Below, in pieces: positions 43,731-53,540 of a stretch of DNA of 64,000 bases; within the stretch, counting starts at the first letter, position 1; every line of letters starts with the position of its first letter. The notes under the pieces are model-generated. The model made no database searches and was not told the DNA's origin. It saw only the letters and a program-made list of their open reading frames with translations. The stretch spans positions 372,001-436,000 of the forward strand of contig NZ_FOJA01000001.1 in assembly GCF_900110535.1 (NCBI RefSeq), given 5' to 3'. Made by a program: the position numbers and the translations under genes. The DNA is from Halobacterium jilantaiense. Lineage in GTDB: Archaea > Halobacteriota > Halobacteria > Halobacteriales > Halobacteriaceae.

Positions 43731-44381
43731 ATGGTATCCGGTGGCGACCAGGACGACGACCGCGTACTCTCCCCCGAGGAACTCGACATCGAGGAACAGG
43801 AGGAGGTCGCGGCAATCGGGGAGGGCCGCTACGTCATCGGTCCCGACGGCCCGCCGAACGCACCCGCGGAGAGCGAACGCGAGGACACCGACGACGGCTC
43901 CGACGCCGAGAGCCAGGGGAACGCCGGCGCGCCGGAGCCAGCCGCGAGCCAGGAGGCGTCCGAACCACAGACCCAATCACAGTCCAGAGCGCCACCGCAG
44001 ACCCAGACGCCGCCCGAACCACAGGTGACGGGCCGAGACGTCAAAGAGTGGCTCGGCGAGGAACTGGAGAGCCACGACGCACAGTACGCCTACCACATCG
44101 CCGCGAAGTACGGCGACAGCGTCGCCCACCAGCAGCTCGCGACCGACGACGTCGGTGCCGCGTTCGACGGCCTCCTCGTGTGGTACGCCCGCCAGCTCGC
44201 GGGGTCCACGTCCATCGACCGCGCGCTCGGCATCCTTCTCGGGGAGTCCAGCGTCCAGGTGAAGTACCCGACGAAGCGACTCGTCGCCTATCTGGAAGCC
44301 AACGACCTCGGCCCCGAGGACTCCATCCGGGAGCTCGTCGAGACCGTCGACGAACAGGACGGCCTGTCGTTCCCCCGGTAG
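43731..44381 (+). CDS. DUF7500-type conserved protein upstream of cheW
   Basis: 216 aa. Residues 1-40 (VLSPEELDIEEQEEVAAIGEGRYVIGPDG) form a short conserved motif, 45-100 are a Gln/Pro/Glu-rich disordered linker (QTQSQSRAPPQTQTPPEPQ), and 100-216 are a helical domain (VKEWLGEELESHDAQYAYHIAAKYG, LVWYARQLAGSTSIDRALGILL). Not recognised beyond that. It lies 99 bp before cheW in the same direction, so a role in the motility locus is possible but unproven. Confidence 0.72.
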   Translation: MVSGGDQDDDRVLSPEELDIEEQEEVAAIGEGRYVIGPDGPPNAPAESEREDTDDGSDAESQGNAGAPEPAASQEASEPQTQSQSRAPPQTQTPPEPQVTGRDVKEWLGEELESHDAQYAYHIAAKYGDSVAHQQLATDDVGAAFDGLLVWYARQLAGSTSIDRALGILLGESSVQVKYPTKRLVAYLEANDLGPEDSIRELVETVDEQDGLSFPR

Positions 44382-44480
44382 CGCCGGCCGTCGCGCGCGC
44401 TCGAGCGAGGCGAACGCCGATTCCTGTCGGCCGTACCCACGAAACAGTTTTGAGTCTGCTCTCCCCTGTTTCAGCCACTG

Positions 44481-45017
44481 ATGAACCTCGAAGACGCCGA
44501 CCAGGTGGTCGAGGACGCCGCACACGTCGTGGAGTTCCAGCTCGGCGACGAGGTCTGCGCCATCGACATCGGCGCAGTCGACAGCATCGTCGAATCCAAG
44601 CAGGTCACTCGCGTGCCCCGGGCACCCGATGCCGTCGAGGGCGTGATGGACCTGCGCGGAGAGACCACCGCCATCGTCGACCCACGGGAGTTCCTCGCCA
44701 TCGAGGGCGACCTCTCCTCGGACAACATCCTCGTGCTGGACCGCGCCGACGACAAGCAGAAGATCGGCCTGCGTGTCGCGGAGGTCACGGAGGTCTCGGG
44801 GTACGCCGAACACCAGATCGACCGCGGCGACCGGCTGGAACGCATCGGCACGTCCGCAATCGAGAGCGAACTCGTCCGCGGCGTCATCCGGAAAGGCGCG
44901 ACGCCGCCCGGCGAGGAAGACGCTCCGGACGACGAGGTCCAGCTCGTGCTGTGGCTGGACATCGACAAACTCATCGACGCTGTGTCGGCGGACGAGAACG
45001 CGGACAATCAGGTCTGA
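44481..45017 (+). CDS. cheW: CheW, chemotaxis coupling protein
   Basis: 178 aa. The CheW domain shows VVEFQLGDEVCAIDIGAVDSI, VTRVPRAPDAVEGVMDLRGET and ILVLDRADDKQKIGLRVAEV, with the last ~35 residues (EEDAPDDEVQLVLWLDIDKL) as the C-terminal strand. It links transducers to CheA in the cytoplasmic arrays. cheY follows 46 bp later with its own TATA box. Confidence 0.95.
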   Translation: MNLEDADQVVEDAAHVVEFQLGDEVCAIDIGAVDSIVESKQVTRVPRAPDAVEGVMDLRGETTAIVDPREFLAIEGDLSSDNILVLDRADDKQKIGLRVAEVTEVSGYAEHQIDRGDRLERIGTSAIESELVRGVIRKGATPPGEEDAPDDEVQLVLWLDIDKLIDAVSADENADNQV

Positions 45018-45033
45018 TAATCGGTCAGTTGGG

Positions 45034-45040
45034 TTTATTA
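45034..45040 (+). promoter_or_regulatory. TATA box before cheY
   Basis: TTTATTA ends 24 bp before the cheY ATG at 45064, so the cheY-to-cheR operon has its own leaderless-type promoter separate from cheW. Confidence 0.5.
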
Positions 45041-45063
45041 GCCCCTTCGCTCAAAGGCTGGGC

Positions 45064-45426
45064 ATGGCGAAGCAGGTCTTACTGGTAGACGACTCCGAAT
45101 TTATGCGGAATCTCCTCCGAGAGATTCTCGAAGAGGAGTTCGAAATCGCAGACGAAGCCGAGAACGGGGTCGAGGCAGTCGAGATGTACAAAGAGTACGA
45201 GCCCGACCTCGTCATGATGGACATCGTGATGCCCATCCGGGACGGCATCGAGGCGACATCCGAGATCAAGGAGTTCGACTCGAGCGCCCACGTCATCATG
45301 TGTACCAGCATCGGCCAAGAGGAGAAGATGAAGAAGGCCGTGAAGGCGGGGGCCGACGGCTACATCACGAAGCCCTTCCAGAAGCCCAGTGTGATGGACG
45401 CCATCTCCGACGTGCTCACGGCATGA
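45064..45426 (+). CDS. cheY: CheY, chemotaxis response regulator
   Basis: 120 aa. Receiver domain with acidic pocket D9-D10 (LLVDDSEF), phospho-acceptor D53 in MMDIVMP, T/S in CTSIGQEEK and K103 in YITKPFQK. In haloarchaea CheY-P binds CheF at the motor. The stop overlaps the cheB start (ATGA). The ATG is chosen because the TATA box is 24-30 bp upstream. Confidence 0.97.
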   Translation: MAKQVLLVDDSEFMRNLLREILEEEFEIADEAENGVEAVEMYKEYEPDLVMMDIVMPIRDGIEATSEIKEFDSSAHVIMCTSIGQEEKMKKAVKAGADGYITKPFQKPSVMDAISDVLTA

Positions 45427-46463
45427 CGCGGGCGCTGGTGGTCGACGACTCGCACTTCATGCGAACCGTCATCAGCGACATCCTCGAAGACGGGGGCGTC
45501 GAGGTCGTCGCCACCGCAGAGAACGGCGTTCGAGCCGTCGAGCAGGTCGAGTCTGTCGAGCCCGACGTGGTGACGATGGACGTGGAGATGCCGGAGATGA
45601 ACGGCATCGAGGCCGTCGAGGAGATTATGGACCGGCAGCCGACGCCAGTGTTGATGGTGTCGGCGCTGACGACGGAGGACGCCGAAGCGAGTCTGGAGGC
45701 GATGCAGAAGGGCGCTATCGACACGTTCGCGAAGCCCGGCGGGACAATCTCCACGGAGCTCTCCGGCCACAGCGAGGAACTGGTCGCGGCCGTCGAGCGC
45801 GTCGCGGCAGCCGACCCGACTGCGGGCCACGACGTCGACATGGAACCGGCGGCGTCTCCGGAGACGGCCACCGAGTACGTTAACAACCCCACGCTACTCA
45901 TCGGGGCGTCGACGGGCGGGCCGAACGTCGTCGAGTCGATTCTGGCGTCGCTCCCGCGGGAGGCTGACTTCCGGGTGCTGGTCGTCCAGCACATGCCGGA
46001 CCAGTTCACGACCCGGTTCGCGGACCGGCTGGACAGCGCGAGCGAGTACGACATCAGCGAGGCCGAGGACGGCTCGCGAATCGGTGGTGGCGAGGGGCTG
46101 GTCGCGGCCGGCGACTACCACATGCGCGTCTCGGGCTACTCAAACGGCCGTCTGCGGGTTCGGCTGGACCAGAGCGAGCGCCGCCACAGCGTCCGGCCCG
46201 CAATCGACGTGACCTTCGAGAGCGCGGCCGAACGGGTCACGGACCCGCTCGTCGGCGTCGTGCTGACGGGGATGGGAAGCGACGGCGCGGACGGCATCCG
46301 GGCCGTCAAGGAGGCCGGCGGCACGACCCTGGCGCAGGACGAGGCGACCAGCGCCGTGTTCGGCATCCCGGAGCGCGCCATCGAGACCGGCTGCGTCGAC
46401 GAGGTGCTGCCGGCGGACCGCCTGACCGAGGGCATCGCGGATTCAGTACGGAGGAGTACGTGA
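45423..46463 (+). CDS. cheB: CheB, protein-glutamate methylesterase/deamidase
   Basis: 346 aa from the ATGA overlap with cheY. Receiver with D53 (VTMDVEMP), linker, then the methylesterase with Ser163 in GASTGGPN, His190 in VVQHMPDQ and Asp287 in MGSDGADG, the complete CheB triad. Demethylates transducer glutamates after phosphorylation by CheA. Confidence 0.97.
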   Translation: MTRALVVDDSHFMRTVISDILEDGGVEVVATAENGVRAVEQVESVEPDVVTMDVEMPEMNGIEAVEEIMDRQPTPVLMVSALTTEDAEASLEAMQKGAIDTFAKPGGTISTELSGHSEELVAAVERVAAADPTAGHDVDMEPAASPETATEYVNNPTLLIGASTGGPNVVESILASLPREADFRVLVVQHMPDQFTTRFADRLDSASEYDISEAEDGSRIGGGEGLVAAGDYHMRVSGYSNGRLRVRLDQSERRHSVRPAIDVTFESAAERVTDPLVGVVLTGMGSDGADGIRAVKEAGGTTLAQDEATSAVFGIPERAIETGCVDEVLPADRLTEGIADSVRRST

Positions 46464-46464
46464 C

Positions 46465-48489
46465 ATGGACGACTACCTCGAAGCGTTCGTTCGCGAAGGA
46501 GAAGAGCACGTAACCAGCCTCAACAACGCCCTGCTGGAACTGGAGTCCGACCCGGGCAACGAGGAGGCGATGGACGAAATCTTCCGGACTGCCCACACGC
46601 TGAAAGGGAACTTCGGCGCGATGGGATTCGAGGACGCCAGCGACCTCGCGCACGCCGTCGAGGACCTCCTCGACGAGATGCGACAGGGAGACCTCAGCGT
46701 GACCGGCGACCGGATGGACGTCGTGTTCGCGGGCATCGACGACATCGAGGCCTGCCTCGACGACATCGAGGCCAACGGCGAGGTCACCCGCGACGTGACT
46801 GACACCATCGAGGCCGTCCGGGGCGTCCTCGAAGCCGCCGACGAGGACAGTGACGGCGCCGATGCGGCGGACGCCGAGGCGTCCGCGCCGACCGCGAGCG
46901 TCGACCCGACGACGATCGTCGACGCCGACGTCATCGAGGACAGCGACCGTCCCGTCTATCACGTCCGCGTGGACATGAGCGACTCCCAGATGAAGGGCGT
47001 CGACGGGATGTTCGTCCTGGAGGAGGCGACCGAGACGTTCGACCTGCTCGGGTCTGAGCCGTCCCCGGACGCCATCAACGACGGCGACTACGAGGACGGC
47101 TTCGACCTCGTCGTGGCGACCGAGCAGACCGACATCGAGGAGACGGTCCACTCGTTCCCGAAGCTCACGGACGCGACCGTCACCGAAATCGACGGCGACG
47201 ACGCGGCCGGCGACGACGAGTCTGCGACCGCCGACGCGGACGAAGCCACCGAAGCCGACGCGGCAGACGACGCCGACGACGATTCCGGCGCGTCCAGCAG
47301 TGGCGGGGGCGGCGACGACGGAGACGACGGCTCCTCGGCCATCGACAACACGGACACCGAAATCCAGTCCGTGCGCGTGGACGTCGACCAGCTCGACGAA
47401 CTCCACGGGCTCGTCGAACAACTCGTCACCACGCGCATCAAGCTCCGGCGGGGCGTCGAGGACAGCGACCGGCAGGTGTTCGACGAGCTCGACGAACTCG
47501 ACAAGATATCGGGGAGCCTCCAAGACACCGTGATGGACATGCGGCTCGTCCCGATGAAGAAGATCGTCGGGAAGTTCCCGCGGCTCGTCCGGGACCTCGC
47601 CCGCGAGCAGAGCAAGGACATCGACTTCGTCGTTGAGGGCGACGATGTCGAACTCGACCGCACCATCCTCACGGAGATCAGCGACCCGCTGATGCACCTG
47701 CTGCGGAACGCCGTCGACCACGGCATCGAGCAGCCCGAGGTGCGCGAGGAGAACGGCAAGGACCCCGAGGGCACCATCACGCTGTCCGCGGAGCGCGACC
47801 GCGACCGCGTGCTCATTCAGGTCCGGGACGACGGTGCCGGCATCGACCACGAGACGATGCGGGAGAAAGCCGTCGAGAAGGGCGTCAAGTCCCAGGAGGA
47901 AGTTCAGGAGATGAGCGACGACGCCGTCGAAGACCTCGTCTTCCACCCCGGCTTCTCCACGAACGACGAGGTGACGGACGTCTCGGGACGCGGCGTCGGC
48001 ATGGACGTCGTCCGGGACACGGTGACGCGCCTGGACGGCAGCGTCTCGGTCGACAGCGTCCCCGGCGAGGGGACGACGTTCACGATGACGCTGCCGGTGA
48101 CGGTGGCCATCGTGAAGGTGTTGTTCGTGGAGAGCGGCGGCGAGGAGTACGGCATCCCTATCAAGACCGTCGACGAGATTTCGCGGATGAAGCCGGTCAA
48201 ACGCGTCGACGGGGAGGAGGTCATCACCTACGACGAGACGGTCTACCCGCTCGTCCGGCTTGGGAACGCGCTGAACGTCCCCGGGGAGACGAAGAACGGC
48301 GACGGGATGCTCGTCCGCATCCGGGACTCGGAGCGCCAAGTCGCCGTCCACTGCGACGACGTCCGCGGCCAGGAGGAGGTCGTCGTCAAGCCCTTCGAGG
48401 GCATCCTCTCGGGCATTCCCGGACTGTCGGGTGCCGCGGTGCTCGGTGAGGGCGACGTGGTGACCATCCTGGACGTGGCGACGCTGTAA
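46465..48489 (+). CDS. cheA: CheA, chemotaxis histidine kinase
   Basis: 674 aa. P1 Hpt domain with phospho-His44 in RTAHTLKGN, a P2-like CheY-binding domain (~150-240), a long Asp/Glu/Ser/Gly linker (~245-295), the P3 dimerisation region, P4 HATPase (LRNAVDHGIE, DDGAGIDHE, GRGVGMDVV) and the P5 CheW-like domain (ending PGLSGAAVLGEGDVVTILDVATL). Follows cheB with a 1-bp gap. Confidence 0.97.
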   Translation: MDDYLEAFVREGEEHVTSLNNALLELESDPGNEEAMDEIFRTAHTLKGNFGAMGFEDASDLAHAVEDLLDEMRQGDLSVTGDRMDVVFAGIDDIEACLDDIEANGEVTRDVTDTIEAVRGVLEAADEDSDGADAADAEASAPTASVDPTTIVDADVIEDSDRPVYHVRVDMSDSQMKGVDGMFVLEEATETFDLLGSEPSPDAINDGDYEDGFDLVVATEQTDIEETVHSFPKLTDATVTEIDGDDAAGDDESATADADEATEADAADDADDDSGASSSGGGGDDGDDGSSAIDNTDTEIQSVRVDVDQLDELHGLVEQLVTTRIKLRRGVEDSDRQVFDELDELDKISGSLQDTVMDMRLVPMKKIVGKFPRLVRDLAREQSKDIDFVVEGDDVELDRTILTEISDPLMHLLRNAVDHGIEQPEVREENGKDPEGTITLSAERDRDRVLIQVRDDGAGIDHETMREKAVEKGVKSQEEVQEMSDDAVEDLVFHPGFSTNDEVTDVSGRGVGMDVVRDTVTRLDGSVSVDSVPGEGTTFTMTLPVTVAIVKVLFVESGGEEYGIPIKTVDEISRMKPVKRVDGEEVITYDETVYPLVRLGNALNVPGETKNGDGMLVRIRDSERQVAVHCDDVRGQEEVVVKPFEGILSGIPGLSGAAVLGEGDVVTILDVATL

Positions 48490-48491
48490 CT

Positions 48492-49079
48492 ATGAGTACG
48501 ATGATCGACATACGACGGCTGCAGACGGTGAACGAACTCGCCCAGGAGGGGGCGTCGACGGTCGCTGAGAACATGAGTCAGCTGACCGGCGTCGAGACGG
48601 AGATGCAGATCACGAAGATCAACGTCATCGACGTCGAGGACCTCGGCGCGCACCTGGGGTCGGCCAAACAGGTCGGTGTGAACGTCCCCCTGAAAGAGCA
48701 GCCCTACGGCTCCGTGCTCGTGCTCTTCGACGACGAGAGCGCGCGCCGGGTCGCAGGCACCATGATGGGCGGCATCGAGAGCGACGGCGGCGGGTACAGT
48801 GACATGGAGCGTTCCGCCATCCGGGAGGTCGGGAACATCATGACCAGCGGCTTCATCGACGGCTGGGCGAACGTGCTCGGCCGCACCATCGACATCTCGA
48901 CGCCGCAGCTCATCCGGGCGTCCGGCGAGGACATCGCCGCGCACTGCGTCGACCCCGGCGAGCACGAGATCGCGATGGTGTTCGACGCGACACTGCACGC
49001 CCCGGACGCGGACGTCGAGGCGAAAATCTACTCGTTCCCAGACATCGAGGCGTTCGTGTCGATGATCAATAACATCTGA
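48492..49079 (+). CDS. cheC: CheC, CheY-P phosphatase-family protein
   Basis: 195 aa. The second phosphatase motif is intact (RSAIREVGNIMTSGFIDGWANVL, with E and N), while the first helix reads NELAQEGASTVAENMSQLTG, where the E-x-x-N asparagine is replaced by Gln. The CheC fold is otherwise complete. Presumed to dephosphorylate CheY-P and/or bind CheD. The stop overlaps the next start (TGATG). Confidence 0.92.
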   Translation: MSTMIDIRRLQTVNELAQEGASTVAENMSQLTGVETEMQITKINVIDVEDLGAHLGSAKQVGVNVPLKEQPYGSVLVLFDDESARRVAGTMMGGIESDGGGYSDMERSAIREVGNIMTSGFIDGWANVLGRTIDISTPQLIRASGEDIAAHCVDPGEHEIAMVFDATLHAPDADVEAKIYSFPDIEAFVSMINNI

Positions 49080-50278
49080 TGCGCGTAGACCTCGACGCAG
49101 TCGCGTCCTTCAGTCAGACGGGCGACGAGGGTGGCCAGCGGGCCGCGGACTCGCTGGAAGGCCTGACTGGCATCCCCGCGACCTGCGAACTGACCCGGAC
49201 GACGCTCGTGGACGCGGACGGTCTCTCGGTGTTCCTCGGCACGACGAGCGAGCGCGTCACCGTCTCGTTCGACGGTGCGCTGGCGGGGCGCGCGGTGCTG
49301 TCGTTCGACGAGACGTTCGCCGACCACGTCGCCGACGAGCTCGGCGTCGGTGCCGAACTGGCACTCCCGGAAGTCGCGAACATCCTCACGAGCGGCTTCG
49401 TCGACGCGTGGGCGGCAGACGGCGAGGACACCATCGAAATCCAGCCGCCTGAGCGCATCAGCAGCGAGCAGGACGTCGTTCAGGAAGCAGCGGTCCTCGA
49501 CGACTGCGCGTTCGTCTTCGAGAGCCGAGTGGTGCTCTCGGGGACCCGCGGGACGTGCCGGTTCGCGGTGCTGCCGGACGTGGACTCCTTCGAGTCGTAC
49601 GTCGCCGAGTCGGACGCCGAGTTCTCGCTGGCCGACCTCGCGGCCCACATCCGGGTGGCGTCGGTCAGCGCGGACGCCGTCGCCTCGCATCTCGAAGCGA
49701 TGACCGGCGTCGACGCCACGCTCGTCGAGTCACACGTCGACTTCGTGCCGGTCGAACGGGTGCCGTCGCTGCTCGACGACGCCGCCTACGAGGGAGCCAT
49801 CTTCGAGAGCGAAGGCGTCGTCGACAGCGTCGTCGCCATCCTCTTCGACGAGGCCGAACCCGGGGCAGTGGCGGCGCTCCTGCTCGACGACCCGGACGCC
49901 GGCTCCGCGATGGCCGAGAGCGCGATCACCGAACTCGGAAACATCACCGCGAGCGGCTTCCTCGACGAGTGGGCGAACGCGCTCGAGACGACCATCGACA
50001 TCTCCACCCCCTCGCACGTCCGGGACGCGGGTACGGCCGTCCTCGACACCGTCGCGGCGGCGTACGGCGAGCTCGCGGACACCATCGCCGTCGTGAACGC
50101 GAGCATCGAACTCGGGCCGGACGTGACCTGCCGCGTCTGCACGTTCCCCAGCCCAGAGGACGCCGACCAGCTCGGGGACATCGCCGACGGCCTCGCCGAG
50201 GACACGAGTGACGAGGACGCTATCGACGCCGTGTTCGGCGACGACACCGGTGACGACGACGCAGGTGAAGACGCGTGA
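49079..50278 (+). CDS. cheC: Double CheC-domain protein
   Basis: 399 aa made of two CheC-type units (1-200 and 205-385). Unit 1 carries LPEVANILTSGFVDAW and unit 2 ITELGNITASGFLDEWANAL, each keeping the E-x-x-N of one active site, while the first-site helix is degenerate in both. The acidic tail DEDAIDAVFGDDTGDDDAG is unstructured. Likely an adaptation or CheD-binding partner. Overlaps cheD by GTGA. Confidence 0.9.
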   Translation: MRVDLDAVASFSQTGDEGGQRAADSLEGLTGIPATCELTRTTLVDADGLSVFLGTTSERVTVSFDGALAGRAVLSFDETFADHVADELGVGAELALPEVANILTSGFVDAWAADGEDTIEIQPPERISSEQDVVQEAAVLDDCAFVFESRVVLSGTRGTCRFAVLPDVDSFESYVAESDAEFSLADLAAHIRVASVSADAVASHLEAMTGVDATLVESHVDFVPVERVPSLLDDAAYEGAIFESEGVVDSVVAILFDEAEPGAVAALLLDDPDAGSAMAESAITELGNITASGFLDEWANALETTIDISTPSHVRDAGTAVLDTVAAAYGELADTIAVVNASIELGPDVTCRVCTFPSPEDADQLGDIADGLAEDTSDEDAIDAVFGDDTGDDDAGEDA

Positions 50279-50739
50279 CTATCCGAGTCGGTGTCGCGGA
50301 CTGGCGGGTGACCGACGACGATTCCCTGCTGGTCACGAGCGGGCTCGGCTCCTGTGTCGCGGTCGCTGTCCACGACGCGGACGCCGAAGTCGGCGGCCTC
50401 CTGCACGCGATGCTCCCGGAGGCCGACGGCCCGGTCGAAAACCCCGCGAAGTACGTGGACTCCGGCCTCGACGAGATGCTGTCGGCGATGATGCGACTGG
50501 GTGCGTCTCCGGGCAACCTCATCGCGAAGCTGGCGGGCGGCTCCTCGATGCTCGACCTCTCCATCGGGGACAGCGTAGGTGCACGCAACGTCGCCGCGGC
50601 GGAGCGAGCGCTCGCGGACGCGGGCATCGACTTGCTCTCGTCCGAGACCGGTGGGGACAGTGGTCGGTCGGTGTCCTTTAGTCCGACGAGCGGCGACGTG
50701 ACGATAGATAGAGTGGATGCAGAGGTGCTCGTAATTTGA
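50275..50739 (+). CDS. cheD: CheD, chemoreceptor glutamine deamidase
   Basis: 154 aa, GTG start in the GTGA overlap. The catalytic triad is visible: Cys27 ([10 protein letters not shown]), His44 (LLHAML) and Thr21 (LLVTSGLGS), at the same numbering as the characterised bacterial CheD. Deamidates Gln in transducers and is controlled by CheC in other taxa. Confidence 0.95.
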   Translation: MTIRVGVADWRVTDDDSLLVTSGLGSCVAVAVHDADAEVGGLLHAMLPEADGPVENPAKYVDSGLDEMLSAMMRLGASPGNLIAKLAGGSSMLDLSIGDSVGARNVAAAERALADAGIDLLSSETGGDSGRSVSFSPTSGDVTIDRVDAEVLVI

Positions 50740-51542
50740 CAGAATTTGGAGACTTACTCGACTTCGTCGAGAACGAAACCGGCTTCGCCACCAGCTACTA
50801 CGACGAATCCTACCTCGACCGGCGGATATCGGCCCGCATGCGTCGACGGGGCGTCGACACCTACGGCGAGTACCTCGACCTCCTCCGCGAAGACGACGCC
50901 GGCGAACGCGCCGAGCTCCTCGACACGCTCTCCGTGAACGTCACCCAGTTCTTCCGCGACGAGAAGGTCTGGGCCGCGCTCCGGGACGTACTTGTCGAGA
51001 CCGCCGACGACGTCCGCACGGTCGACATCTGGAGCGCGGCGTGCGCCGACGGCCGCGAACCGTACTCCATCGCGATGCTCGCCCTCGACGCCGGCCTCGA
51101 CCCACGGAACGTGAACATCCTCGCGACTGACATCGACGAAGACGCGCTCTCCCGTGCACGCGCGGGCTGGTACGAGAGTACGCGCACCGCGGACATCAGC
51201 GACCAACTGAGCTTCCTCGATAACCCCGGCGAGTACGTGGACCGCGACGGCGACCGCGGCTTCCAGGTCGCCGACCACGTCAAGGACCTCGTCACGTTCG
51301 AGCGCCACGACCTCATCACGGACGACCCGAAATCCGGGTTCGACCTCGTCGCGTGCCGGAACGTCTGCATCTACATCGACAAGCAGTACAAACTCCCCAT
51401 CCTCGACACGGTCAGCCAGTCCATCCGGGAGGGCGGCCACCTCGTCCTCGGACAGACCGAGACCCTCCCCGGTGAAGTCAAAGAACGGTTCGAGGCGGCC
51501 GACCCACGCATCCGCATCTACCGTCGGGTGCCCGACACCTGA
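50736..51542 (+). CDS. cheR: CheR, transducer methyltransferase
   Basis: 268 aa. TTG start within a TTGA overlap with the cheD stop, the only start that gives a full N-terminal CheR helix bundle ([21 protein letters not shown]). SAM-binding core: [37 protein letters not shown]. Methylates glutamates of transducers. Last gene of the run that starts with cheY. Confidence 0.95.
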   Translation: MTEFGDLLDFVENETGFATSYYDESYLDRRISARMRRRGVDTYGEYLDLLREDDAGERAELLDTLSVNVTQFFRDEKVWAALRDVLVETADDVRTVDIWSAACADGREPYSIAMLALDAGLDPRNVNILATDIDEDALSRARAGWYESTRTADISDQLSFLDNPGEYVDRDGDRGFQVADHVKDLVTFERHDLITDDPKSGFDLVACRNVCIYIDKQYKLPILDTVSQSIREGGHLVLGQTETLPGEVKERFEAADPRIRIYRRVPDT

Positions 51543-51632
51543 ACGAACCGGGCGTCACCCCCACCGTCGTCAGGGCAGAGGAGTAACGCTTATTCGCTCG
51601 CCACGACGACAGGTAACTGAACCTCGGGGGAC

Positions 51633-52493
51633 ATGTCGGAATCAGCTATCGCGGACTTCGTCTCGTCGTTCATTCCGGACACCGCCACGCACGCCGAGCC
51701 GGTGCGTGGCCGTGTCGTGATGAGCAAACGCCGCATCGTGCTCGCGACAGACGACGCGAAAACCACCATCCCCCTGCAAGGCGTCTTCGACGTCCAACAC
51801 GAGACAGCTCCCGGCGACCTCGCGCGCTTCTTCGAGGACACCGTCACAATCGCCTACGAGCGCGACGACCAGCGCCACGTCGCCGTCGTCGAGGGCGGCG
51901 GCGACACGGTCGACCGTTTCGTCACGCTCGTCTTCAAGGGCCTCCTGCACGGCACGTCCGTCTACGTCAAGCACCCCGCGCGCCGGGGCGGCCGCGTCAC
52001 CGACCAGTCGTTCCAAGCGGGTAATCTCGCGCTCGCGCCCGGGAAACTCGTCATCAAGGGCACCGGCGCGACCGTCGACCTGTCGACGGTCTCGGACTTC
52101 GAACGAGTCGAGCGCGACCTGAACGGCACGAATCGCCAGCTACTGTCCGTCCGCCACATGGGTGACGCCGGACCCATCACCACCGAACTCGCGCTGGACT
52201 CCGGGCGGAAGATGAATCTCCTCGGTCGCTACATCCGCCTGCAGTACACCCACCTCAAGCAGGAGCTCAAGGACGTCTCGCTCACGGACGAAGAGATCGA
52301 GGCGCTGGTCGCAACCTACTCCAGTGGCCCCGACGCGAGCCTCGCCGGCGTCCTCGGCGTCGACGCGTCACGAGTCACGATGCTGCTCAACGACCTCATC
52401 GAGAAAGACCTCGTCGCCGACGACGACGGCATCACGCTCACCTCGCTCGGCCGAGCCGCCGTCAGCGAACACATCGAAGACGTCAACTTCTGA
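51633..52493 (+). CDS. cheF1: CheF1, archaeal chemotaxis-to-archaellum adaptor
   Basis: 286 aa. CheF (DUF439) family: N-terminal VRGRVVMSKRRIVLATDDAK and middle VYVKHPARRGGRVTDQSFQ domains, and a C-terminal winged-helix-like part (LTDEEIEALVATYSSGPDASLAG, MLLNDLIEKDLVADD). Known in H. salinarum to bind CheY-P and the archaellar motor proteins. Same direction as cheR, 90 bp after it, with a CTTATTCG TATA-like box, so likely its own transcript. Confidence 0.92.
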   Translation: MSESAIADFVSSFIPDTATHAEPVRGRVVMSKRRIVLATDDAKTTIPLQGVFDVQHETAPGDLARFFEDTVTIAYERDDQRHVAVVEGGGDTVDRFVTLVFKGLLHGTSVYVKHPARRGGRVTDQSFQAGNLALAPGKLVIKGTGATVDLSTVSDFERVERDLNGTNRQLLSVRHMGDAGPITTELALDSGRKMNLLGRYIRLQYTHLKQELKDVSLTDEEIEALVATYSSGPDASLAGVLGVDASRVTMLLNDLIEKDLVADDDGITLTSLGRAAVSEHIEDVNF

Positions 52494-52523
52494 GACCGAG
52501 CCGCGGACCGCATCACGCGGGCG

Positions 52524-53396
52524 CTACTCTTCGTTGATCGCTTCGCTCGCGATGTTCCGGCCGCGCGTCTTCATCGTCACCTCGCGTCGCTTGCGTACCT
52601 CCTCGAGGACGTCGACCTCGATGAGGCGCTCGAAAATGCTCTCGACTTCGTCGACGTCCATCCCCAGGAAATCCGGAATCTCGAACGACGACACGCCCGA
52701 GTACAGCGCCATCAGCACGCGCTTCTCCGTCTCGGAGAGCTCCACGGACCCCTGGCTCTTCTGTGCCTCTTTCGTCAGCAGTGACTCCAGAATGGACGCC
52801 GTGTGCGTATCGGTCGCGAAGTACGTCTGCACGCTCGTGTCCTGGTCGACGGTATGCTCGACCTTCAACACGGGCTTCTTCTGGCCGTTCACGTCGAGCG
52901 ACGCCGCCTCCGCCGACCCCACGTCGTCGAGCTCGACGGAGACGAACGACCCGTTCGACATCGCGACGCTCAACTCTTCCTCGTCGACCTTGATGCGAGC
53001 GCGCTCGAACTGCTCGTCTGTCACCACACCGCCCTTCACCGCCGGGTGTTTCACCTGTAGCTCGGTCTGGTCGAGTAACGCGCCGTAGAGCTTGCTCTCG
53101 AACGTCTCCGTGTTGCTGCCGAGCGAAACCAGCACGACGCTCTCCGAACTCATCCGGATGCTCACGTAGTCACCGACCTCTGCGACGGTCTGGTTCACGT
53201 CGTAGCGGCCGCTCAGGCCCTGCACCTCCGACAGTGGAAGGTTTCGCTTCCCGTCGTTGCCGGCGAGCACGATGCGCTTGTTCGAGAGGAGGATGCGCCC
53301 GTTCGTCCACTGGGCGTCCTTCATGCGCCGGCCGTCCTTCACCGCCTGCAGGAACTTTCCTGACCCGTCGGCTATCTTGTACTCGGACTCGCTCAT
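52524..53396 (-). CDS. cheF2: CheF2, second archaeal chemotaxis adaptor
   Basis: 290 aa. Paralogue of CheF1: WTNGRILLSNKRIVLAGNDGK, LQVKHPAVKGGVVTDEQFERAR and ending TEKRVLMALYSGVSSFEIPDFLGMDVDEV, with a winged-helix C-terminus. Convergent with cheF1, 30 bp apart. Two CheF proteins are also encoded next to each other in H. salinarum, where the second is less well defined functionally. Confidence 0.9.
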   Translation of the reverse strand: MSESEYKIADGSGKFLQAVKDGRRMKDAQWTNGRILLSNKRIVLAGNDGKRNLPLSEVQGLSGRYDVNQTVAEVGDYVSIRMSSESVVLVSLGSNTETFESKLYGALLDQTELQVKHPAVKGGVVTDEQFERARIKVDEEELSVAMSNGSFVSVELDDVGSAEAASLDVNGQKKPVLKVEHTVDQDTSVQTYFATDTHTASILESLLTKEAQKSQGSVELSETEKRVLMALYSGVSSFEIPDFLGMDVDEVESIFERLIEVDVLEEVRKRREVTMKTRGRNIASEAINEE

Positions 53397-53540
53397 TCCT
53401 CACCTGCGGCCGCAACCGCCGAGATGCCCCCGTTGGCTCTACGCCGACACGACCCAGCCGTACTCATTCACACATCCCTTTTCAACTGGCGTATTTAATG
53501 CTTTGCGTGCAATTCTCGCCTCTGAAACCGCCAGCGTGAG

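Noticed and set aside
46306-48351. Minus-strand frame of 681 codons opposite cheA
   Set aside because: cheA is complete with all domains; the antisense frame has no recognisable domain.
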